The notes beneath the pieces are model-generated. The model did not search any database, was not told the DNA's origin, and was given only the letters and a program-made list of their open reading frames with translations. Positions 12,453 through 64,000 of a stretch of DNA of 64,000 nucleotides are shown piece after piece. Source of the stretch: Cyanoderma ruficeps (taxonomy: Eukaryota; Chordata; Aves; Passeriformes; Timaliidae). The translations under genes and the position numbers were made by a program. Position 1 is the stretch's first letter. Every line of letters begins with the position of its first letter. The stretch covers positions 2,756,941-2,820,940 of the forward strand of contig VZDJ01007749.1 of the NCBI GenBank assembly GCA_008694505.1, read 5' to 3'.

Positions 12453-15400
12453 GGTAGCAGTGACTGGTTCCACAGTTCCTCTGTTCACATGTTCTGGTGA
12501 CTTTGGTGTTGCTGTTGGAGAATATCATTCCTTCCTGTCTGAGAGGCACTTTACTTCCTGGTAAAATGGGATTTTGAAATTTTTTGTAGGCCCCAAGGGT
12601 GTGGTCACAGGGTTCTATTCTCACATCTTTGTTCAGGCACCTTGAAGTACTGCCTGAACTTGGAGAATGAGGATTGATCAGAAACATCTTTTTGGTAAGA
12701 ATAAAGTGGCAATACTTGAATCTATTTCAGTGTTTTTTATTGTTCTCACTGGCTGTGCTTTTCTAATGAGATTAAAGTTGGTTTCTCATTTCTAATGAGA
12801 TTTCAACCAGAGAGGGAGAGACTGGTAATCTGACTGCCCTAACAAACGAAGCGATATGGCCAGGTAGAAATTTTAATTGGTCCTTTTTGTAACCTTGAGT
12901 GTACTAGTCACAATAGCAAAGAAAAAAAAATCAGCCCGTAGTAATAGTCTATTTTATTTAGTGTCATTCAGAAATGTAACAATGAAAGGCTCTTAGCACT
13001 GTATTTCTGAACCTTAAAATCTACTTGGTCAGCTTTTTCACTGTAGCATCAAGGAACCATGCAGCAAGGCCACAGCTTTGAAAGTATTGCTTTCTTAATG
13101 AGGAATGCACCCAAAAAGGGTTCCTTGTCCCTTCTCAATGAAAGCTTGTCGGAGCAGGAGTCAAGCTGCCTATTAAGCAGGGAGGGAAGTTCCCTTAATA
13201 CTTGCACGCAGCCACCTGGAGAGCTGTTTATTACCTTGCTGAATGTTACAGATGGTGCTATAATACAGGTATCATCAGTTTGGGAAAGCAGTCTAATTTT
13301 AAAAAAATACCAGAAAATAAAGTCTGTCTTCTAATTCCAGTTTATCAGTTTTATGTGCTAGTGCTGATCATTAGAGCTGCTTGTTCTAAGAAAAAGATCT
13401 TAATCATCCCCCTCTAAAATGAGTTATTTAACGAGTAGCTCAAGTATGCAGGTATTTGCACAATTTTTCTCTATGTCTAATAACAATGTCCATGTTAATG
13501 ATTTTTTTTAGAAATTCAGTCTTTAATCTGATGTTAAATGTCTCTTTTGGGGGCATGGTTGTGGGAAGAAAGCAGAATTTTTCATCGAATCCTCGTTATC
13601 ACTTTTTGATTCTGGCTTCTGAAAAGGTATCTATTCTTCATAGTAGCTGGAGGGTTTTTTAACTGGAGTTCACACGTTTTTTGTGCTAGGTGGTTTTGGA
13701 CTGTGAGCTCCCGAGGGAATGAAGTGTAAAGATGTGAATAGCTATTTGTGACTGTTGATAATTTTTTAAGAAATATACATGAGGACAAGTTTTGGGCTTG
13801 CAGCCAGTGTCTCTTTCCCAGTTGTCTCCTTTTCTATTAGTCTGTTGTGTGCCAGCTCTAGGAACTTAAGTTTTTGCCTTGCTGTGTAAGCCATGTTTTC
13901 CTATGCAGCATTTTGGGGGTGCTGGCTGACCTAGCAGACCTTTGAGAGAGTGTTGTCTCTGTCTGGTTTTGAGTGACCTCTGTGAAGATTGTTGTAGTGG
14001 GCTTCACAATGTGCTGAGAAGGAGGAAAGATGAGATTCTTAGGATCTCATGAAAATTAACTTCTATCCAAGGATAACACTAGGAGATAATGTCAGCTTTA
14101 AGAAACTCGATGTAGCTAGAAGTAGTTGCTTTTCTTCTTATAGAAAATACTTCTAAATATGTTGTTAAATTAACATGAGCTTCTGGATAAACACAGATAG
14201 AGTTTGGAATGTCTGATCTATTCTTACTCTTTTTAGGCCATCCTGACTGCACGACCTATTTCCAGAGAGAGTAATAAGATGTCTTATTTGGGTATTGATG
14301 TTTAAAGCTTAAAATGTAAATGCAAAAAAGGTGCTGTTTGATTCTTTGGGTGGAAGGTGGTGTGATGTCTATGTGTGTTTCTTAAATTTTGCTCGGTACA
14401 AGTACAGTGACTTAGAACTTTAAGCATAATTTTTCCCCTTCTTTCAATTTAAGAAATTAATTTCATACAGGAAAATTGTAAAGTATTTCACACATTTTTT
14501 GTTTATTTCATAAACTGTTACAAGCTACAGTGTGCTTTGCACATTGTTGTATATCTTTGGTTTATCGTCAGTAAGAAATTGTATGTATATTTAAAATATT
14601 CTAGTAGTCAGTAATGGTTATTGTGTCTGATTGTTGCTTCCCAGAAGGCAGAATCTCTTTATTCCATATGGCGTTCAGGAAGTCTGGTCTTTCTGTAGTC
14701 TTTAAGAAAGCATGCATTTTTAATGTTAGGTCTGTCCCCTTTCCAATCTGAGAGCCTGCTACCGTGAGTAGCAGTTCTGACTCAGAATCTCTTTCTTGCG
14801 GGGTCTCTTCCAGTTCCAAACAGCTTTGTCTCCAGTCGGAGGTTAGTTCTTCTCATTGACCAGTGCCATCAGAACCTTACACAAAACAGTACCTTTCAGA
14901 TTTTACCTTGCTTTGTGCTGAGCTGCTCTGGATAATGCTTGAAAAATACTACAGGGTTTCTTTCTGTAATAATTAAAAAATATATCACAGTATTTATTAA
15001 AGTTCAATGTTAGTAACAAATGAGTTTGCAGCTATTTATTTTAATACCTTGTATTTAACATTCAGCATAAAATGGAGTAGCTGTATACTTACCTCCTGTT
15101 TCTTATGGACGTTTTTTTTTCCCCAAGTCCACTGTAGTGAAGTGGAATTTGGCTGTAAAGGACCACCACCATGCAGCTGCCTTTAGGACGCGTTGTATCT
15201 GAGCTCTGTGAACTTTGCCATGTCATCTTTCTCAGTTTTGTGGAGCTTTTGTTTGCTTTGGGTGGGGGTTCCTGGGAGGTGCACTTGGTTTTTTTGATTG
15301 TGGTGTTCCTAGCTAGTGTTTTTTTTCTCTTCAGAGAGGTCCTCAGCTCTCAAAAGAAGATGGTCTCCATTTCAAAAAGCAACCTTAAGCCATCCATAAT

Positions 15401-18400
15401 TTAAACTAATCCTTAAATGCTGCCTAGCATCAACGGGTAAGCTTCCACTGGTGTGAGAAACCTTTGCTCTGTGATACAGAGTAGTATGTGCAAATTCTGT
15501 ATTCAGTGTCTTTCATGTTTGGGTACTGTATCTGCTTTCAGGTGTCAGCCACTTGCTAAGAATGTTGTCAAGGACACAGGATGAGTGTCAGTCACATTAC
15601 TGATAAATGCATTTATTTAACAGCTCACTCCCAGAGACTTGCTCCTTGGAGAAAAATGGTGGGTGGGTGTGTTCTGCTTGTTTTTTGGGTCAGCAGTTTG
15701 TTGCAGAGACATTGCTGTAAGTGCAAATACAGAACTGCCTTCTATGTCTGTTCTGTATGTCATTTGCCTTCATTGTTACCTCTCTTGGGGATACCTTCTT
15801 CTCTACTCCCTTAAACTTGTGTCATCCTCTCTTCTCTGTTGGAATTCTGAGCTGGTCCAGAAGTGGATCCAATCACGTAGTTGGGGCTGTCCTCTCACAG
15901 GCTGGCAGGACCTTACAGCTGTCACTTATATTTGCAATGCTTTTTGGAAATATTATCTGAATGTATAGAAGGTAGAAATGAAACCATGTGCACGTGTTTT
16001 GGAAAAGATATTGTGGACATGATAAATTTTCTCAAGAAGTGACCTAGATGTGTATATTATTTAGTAAATAGTTCTTGGCAACACTTTGTCACTTCTCTGT
16101 AACTTATGTCTTCATGAAACAAAAGAAGTCAGTTGTATAATTTTATTTTTTCTTTATTTTAATGTATTCACTTCCGCAGCATCTGTGGAAATACAAAGCA
16201 CCTTTGACAACATTTGCCAGAATGGCCGATTTTTCTTCTTCTTTCCTCCTGGAAGTGTTTGTCATTTTCAGTCTTTTGTGGGTCTTAAAGCTTACAGTGT
16301 TACAGTTCAGGTTCATGAGTAATTTTGAACTATTAGATGAGATAATTCTTAATTTAAATTTAGGTTTTAACCTGTCAGAGTCACAAAATCCAGTAAACAT
16401 GACTTTATTTGAAATTATTTTATCTTACTATATGATATAATTGGTGTAAAATATTTGGATAAATATTTTTATTTGAGAGCAGGCTCAGCTTAATTTAATC
16501 TCTTAAAAACTGCAAACATATTGACTTGGTTAAAATTGTGACAGCATCTGGCAGTCATTTCAGCAGGTGTTTGTATGATGATATTAATATTATACACACA
16601 CTCTTCCAAATTTGTTTATTGACTTTTATGCTTCTATCATCAACAAATGTGATTATAATGCTTTTTATGTATGTTACTGCCTGATACTGTTACACTTTAA
16701 AATAGGGTTTTTCAGAATATTTGGGAGGCACTGAACTTCTATATTTTAAAACAGATATTTCTGCTCTAAAGCAGGTGTTCCATTGAAGTGATTTTTTGGG
16801 AAGGATTTTCAAAATAGAGCTCTTGGAGTCTGGTTTCAGTCTTGTTGCTCAGGGAAGGGCAATGTGCGGTGTTGAGGAAGTATTACTTTGTGAGCAGCAT
16901 CTCTCTGAAGGCTCCCAGCGTAGCTGCTTTAGTCTGTTCAGGGCTTCCAGAGAGCATCTGGATGGCTAAAACCAAGTACCAAGGCTCCTGCTCTAAGAGA
17001 TCACTCAGGACCTTCAGGTTTCCTGGTACCGTTTTGCTTGGCGGTAACTACACAGGCCACATCTGAAAAAATAGGTTAAGTTATTATTTGTGAAGTGTCA
17101 GAAATCTGTGCAGAAGCCCCTCAGAAGTGGGGCAAAAAATGCTGGTGAAAGACATCACGGTACCCTTTGCTTGTCTTCCTTGGTGTTCTAATTGAAAAGG
17201 GAAGATTGAAATTCTTCTGATACTTGCTGTGAGTGTGTGCACATCCCTTAATGTCATCTGAGCGATCTTTTGGTGGGACTCCTGCCATTTTCCTGAACAC
17301 ACTGCAAGAAAACGAATACATTTCTCTTCTGCTTAGCCAGTCCTTCAGAGTCTTAGCCAGACTGACCTTTCCTTCCATTTTACCCCACAGGCTTCTGCTG
17401 TCTCTTTCCAGCAGTAATATGTTCTGTGCTTTGTGGCCTCCATGGGAGTTCTTCTGAAGGCCTGATTGGGGTTTATCCGTGTCCTTTCCATCACCTACTG
17501 AGAGATCAAAATTCTCTTGTTTGCTTTCTATTTTTTTTCCCCATTATCTTTGCTTATTATGCTGTTGCTGTGTTTCATGTGGCAATTTTGAACTGTCATA
17601 CTGACCATCCAGAACAGGGGGAAAAACCCAGCTGTTCTGACAGTCATCTTGTGTCTTCAATGCAAAATAGGGGGCAGCATGTGGGGCTTGAGACACCGTG
17701 CTCCAAGTCTCCAGGTAGCTTCTGGGGAGTATTAGCAACAGTAATCATAGTTACTGTATCAAATCTAAAATAGAAACAAGGGCTGCAGAATCTGTCCCTG
17801 CTGCAGCGTCTGAGTACATTTGGGTGTTTTGCTGTGGGAAGGCTTGGGGCTGGTGCCTGAATTCCTCCTGGCAGTGCCTGCTTCACACCCACGGCTGCTT
17901 TTCTGCTCTGGTGTGCCAGGGAAGTCTGGGAGCTCTCCTGTAGCAGCTTCTGTCTTCTGCCTACCTTGTTAAATTGAGAGGGTGTTTTCGATCAGAGATG
18001 CAAAGAAACAGGTAAAAAACCAAGTGCCTGAACCATAGTGTGCATTGAGTCCGCTCTGCGCTGACCTTCCACAGGCAGCGATCCCCACACTGGGCCAGAC
18101 ACACAGGAGAATTCGCTACAGTTCATCTATCAGTGTCCTTTAGGCTTTTTGCACAATTCAGAAATACTTACCCTTCCTAGGTAGTGAGTGGTCAGATGCG
18201 AGGTGTGCCTGGGAAGCAGCAGACAGGGAGTGTGAGCCGGCTTCCAGCTGAAGTTTCGGAGGTGGCTGTCTTGTAAAAAGTGGTGGGTCTTGATAGAAAT
18301 TTCACGGTTCGCTTCTGTTCTTAAAAGCCTGTGCTGTTGGTGGTTCTTCCCAGTCATATGGTCTTGTGGCTGTGCTGAGCTGGACCAGATGCTGGCCTGG

Positions 18401-19842
18401 CTGAAGGCTGATCATGGAGGTACTTGCAGGTTAATTTTCAGGTGGATTAATGAGCTGGTGTAGCTCTCCTCTATTGCTCTGAGGAGCCTGTGTGAAGGTG
18501 TGCACATCAACAGTGAGCTTCATCTTCGCACCGGCTTCTGTCCTCTCTTTGGATGTTGTGGCAGTGTTGTGATCTCTAATGGTACATGGCAGGGTTGCAG
18601 TTTATAAATGTCTGCTAGGGAAGGGGAGAAATCGTTTGGGGTTTTGGGGTTTTTTTTCACTGATACAGCAGCTCAGGCTGCGGGGTATGTATAATCTGAT
18701 GTACGCACAGTGTTTTGTAACATGTCAAAAAACCCCAGACCAGAAACCCTTAGGAAAATCATGAGATTAAGATTTTGAAATGAGAGTGAATCACTTAAGA
18801 ATTTCATTGCTTTGTGTTTTAAACAGACTACTGTAGTATTGGGAGAATAGGGGACTTCTGTTGGTGGCATACTGGGTTATTTTTTGTGGGGTTTTTTTAT
18901 TTTTAGGGGTTTTTTTGCATTAGTCTCTTTAACTTAATATACTCAGGAAAATTGCTGGCTCTGTGGCATTGCTTTTATGGTTATTTTCACATCACATTTT
19001 GCCTAGTTTAAGAAGAAAAAGGCAATTAAAATGAAAAGGAAATGCAAAATTGTTTTCTCACAGTTAAGCATCTGCAGAAAGTATACCTTTTTCTTAAGTG
19101 GAGTTGGTGTTAGTTTATTTTCTAGATGCTTTTTGTTCTCTCCTTTTTAAAATTCTTGCAACTTTATAATGTAATGTTAGTTATAGGGTATGCAGCGTTG
19201 AGTAATTATTTCTTGCTTGTTTCAAGTATTTTCCATAAATATAAGAATAGGGAAAATTGAAACTAATGAATCAAAACCTTTAAAATGATACTCATGAAAC
19301 TTTCTGCGCTTCTTTCTTAAAGGGCAGGGAGAAAATATGCTCTTACTTTTTCAAATGTAATTTAGATGAAAAGAATGTATTTAAAGCTACCTCCATTTTT
19401 TAGAAGGTTTTGTGTGCTGGCCTGAGCTATTCCCAAAATGTTCGAGGAAAACTCAGTCTTGAGTTTCATGCTAAGTGCTATGTTTACTAAAGGATTTCTT
19501 GATAACATTTAGTTAACAATTGACCCTTCGGTGTTCCTCATTCTGCTGGTAGTGTTAGGTAAAAAATTTGAAGTAATGAGGTGATTGAATTAGCATAGTG
19601 AATTAAGTGCTTGCAGAGAAACCAAAAGCCTACATTTTTGATTGTTTGGTTCTTCTTAAGCTGCTTTTGGTACAGCTGCTGTGTATGTATGGCAGAAGTA
19701 GGATGAAGGAACTTAGAAGATTGAAATGCTGTGATATTCTGGCTTTTTTTTAAACTAGAAATTTTCTATTCTCTAGCACTTCCTCCGCACCCTTCTGACT
19801 ATGTACTTACCTGAAAATTTCTGTACTATTTTCCTGGTATAA

Positions 19843-53775
<33,933 letters not shown>

Positions 53776-54959
53776 ATTCCTTTTCAGAAAGAAAGTCCTG
53801 CCATTCTAATATCATAACTATTAAAACTTTTTTTTGGAGGAAGTTACACTTGCCCATTTCTGCAGAAAGAGACTGTATTAAAGCGGATGTGTGAGGTGTT
53901 GACACTATGGAGCTCAACCTACCAAAAAAGAAAGTGGCAATATGTTGACTCAGGATAACAGAACTGGGCGTTTTAGCATTACTGTGTAAACAAAGACTTT
54001 GAAGGGACAGAAGTGAAGAAAAATAAGCTGCAATTTTGTACAGATACCAACTTCTGAGAGCTGGTGTTTTTACAAGTAGCATTGAAACGCAGTCCAATTT
54101 GCAGTAGTACTATTCTGTAGACAAGCAGCATTCTTTGTTGCTGCCTTTATGGACATGGGTACCAATTGCTTTTGTAACATGGTAAAAATGTGAGCTAGCA
54201 CTTCTGCATTTCTTTTGATTTTTTAACATTTATTCAGATTGAGAAATATGATTTTAATGCTTTAATCTCATGTAGTTTGTTTCTAATTTCAAGCAAAAAA
54301 TCTTATTGTACTTGAATGTGTCCTGTTTTGTTAGCACACCTAGACTTGCTGTAACTGTACTCATGTCCCAGTATGTACGTTCTTTCTATGAAAGAGAAAA
54401 CACTAATCTTAAATTATATCCAGCAATTTTTCTGGTGTCCTCTGAAGTTAGAATAATCTCCTCCCCTGCCCCAGCAATAGTCTGTACTCAAACCACCCTA
54501 ACAAAAGAAAGAAAAACGAGTGTTTTAATGAGACTTCCTAGACTATAATGCACTATAAAACAAAGTACCCATGTAACTAAGTTTTGTGAAAGAAATTTTA
54601 CTATGTTTTAAAGTACACAGTAGAAAGTCTCCTCAAAACAGTCTTGTACTTTACTCTGTTCATAGTTTTTTTTGGACAGTCTGGACATTACTTACATAAC
54701 CTGCTGGAAATCACAGCAATTTCCTGCTCTAATGAAGCTGAGACAAGTATATATACAGCCCTATACAGTTTCATAGCTTTTTTCCATTTATGTGTATTGG
54801 TGACAGTGGGTAATCAACAGCCTGAAAGTGTATGCATGTACCATAACATCTAGACTTAATATATTGTGGAGTACTCAATAACCATTATGTAGAGGGTAGG
54901 TATGAATTAAAGGGTTTAATTTCCTAGGAAAGACAATGGAAAAATGGTCATTTTTAAAA

Positions 54960-54965
54960 AATAAA
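54960..54965 (+). terminator. FBXO11: poly(A) signal for FBXO11
   Basis: Consensus AATAAA, 1.18 kb after the FBXO11 stop. A CA dinucleotide about 12 bases later and a GT-rich stretch from about 54980 complete a normal polyadenylation site. Confidence 0.75.
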
Positions 54966-54966
54966 G

Positions 54967-54972
54967 TTTATT
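54967..54972 (-). terminator. MSH6: poly(A) signal for MSH6
   Basis: On the minus strand this is AATAAA, 50 bases after the MSH6 stop. That agrees with the very short 3' UTR typical of MSH6. Downstream on the minus strand come GACCA (about 54947-54951) and a T-rich segment. A single base separates it from the FBXO11 signal. Confidence 0.8.
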
Positions 54973-55022
54973 AGATCATAATGTTGTCTGCTCCCACCTT
55001 CTTGAGAAACCCGTGCGAGTTC

Positions 55023-63546
<8,524 letters not shown>

Positions 63547-64000
63547 CTGGAAAAATAAATTATTTTGTCTGTAGATAATTCTGGCTACAAAGATACTGCT
63601 GCATAAAGAAGTGCAAAAACGTGCAATAATGCAGTACCTATGCTGCTTCAAAGCAAGAGACAGCAGAGTCACAGCCAATTCCATCCACCCTAACAGAACT
63701 CAGGTTTTTTCTGGATAACTAACTGCTACTGGCTAGTGGCATAATTACTCTTACTTGTGTTCTTTAGACTCATTCATTACTGTGCATATGTGAGGCTGAT
63801 GAACAAAGCATTTAAACTACACAAAAAAGAATATGACACGTGCAGGAGAAAGAAAAGCAACTCCATTGTTTGCCTTTCCATCCTCAAACTTTAATGGAAA
63901 ACCACCAGTGGAGGGACTGCAGTGAGTACAAAGTGCCACTGCACATAACACGATGTCGGGAGTGGCACCTGTCCCTCAGGGCACTGTCACACTGGAGACT
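63547..64000 (-). other. MSH6: MSH6 intron 3 (partial), non-coding
   Basis: Sequence upstream of exon 4 to the window edge. No PWWP-encoding exon was recognised, so exons 1-3 and the MSH6 promoter lie outside. Confidence 0.8.

Larger units (their letters stand above)
53776..54978 (+). other. FBXO11: FBXO11 3' UTR (predicted)
   Basis: About 1.2 kb of AT-rich sequence without exons runs from the stop to just after a consensus AATAAA (54960-54965). Weaker ATTAAA signals at 53820 and 53877 could give much shorter 3' ends. A GT-rich segment (ATGTTGTCTG at about 54980) follows, suitable as a downstream element. The cleavage point is an estimate. Confidence 0.75.
54950..55022 (-). other. MSH6: MSH6 3' UTR (predicted)
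   Basis: About 70 bases lie between the TAG at 55023-55025 and the expected cleavage site after the minus-strand AATAAA. The end position is estimated. Confidence 0.65.

Noticed and set aside
12199..12687. 162-codon minus-strand open frame rich in Lys, Thr, Asn and Gln
   Set aside because: It is produced by the G/T-rich tract read on the other strand, with no family resemblance and no splice context.

Overview
The window is nuclear DNA from a vertebrate, most likely a bird. It holds two long, intron-rich genes with canonical GT-AG splice sites. A decayed fragment resembling a chicken-repeat-1 (CR1) LINE lies in one intron, and both proteins are clearly vertebrate orthologues. Almost all the rest is intron. 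I see no operon, CRISPR array, tRNA, rRNA or other prokaryote-type system.

Layout. Positions 1-19888 are non-coding apart from one weak candidate exon at 1678-1789, and are read as the large first intron of FBXO11. Positions 19889-53775 (+) carry 22 coding exons of FBXO11, matching exons 2-23 of the 23-exon human gene. They encode 850 residues: an N-terminal tail, an F-box, a right-handed beta-helix of repeated about 23-residue turns, and a C-terminal UBR-type zinc finger. Every exon junction keeps frame. Exon 1, with its proline/glutamine-rich N-terminus, and the promoter lie outside the window. The FBXO11 3' UTR runs to about 54978. Positions 55023-63546 (-) carry exons 4-10 of MSH6: 1149 residues of the mismatch-recognition, clamp, lever and ABC-ATPase regions. 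The exons with the PCNA-binding motif and PWWP domain (1-3) lie beyond position 64000.

The genes are convergent, with stop codons 1247 bp apart. A compact back-to-back poly(A) element at 54960-54972 has AATAAA on each strand separated by a single base. It probably ends both transcripts and makes their 3' ends overlap by a few tens of bases. FBXO11 is the substrate receptor of an SCF ubiquitin ligase, and MSH6 is the mismatch-sensing subunit of MutS-alpha. I see no direct functional link beyond the conserved arrangement.

Other features are a CR1 fragment (about 40035-41180), a perfect 55-bp tandem duplication in MSH6 intron 7, three G/T-rich low-complexity tracts, two AT-rich hairpins and a tandem NAGNAG splice acceptor before the F-box exon. 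I found no convincing undescribed system. The most interesting points are the shared polyadenylation element and the candidate 5' exon.
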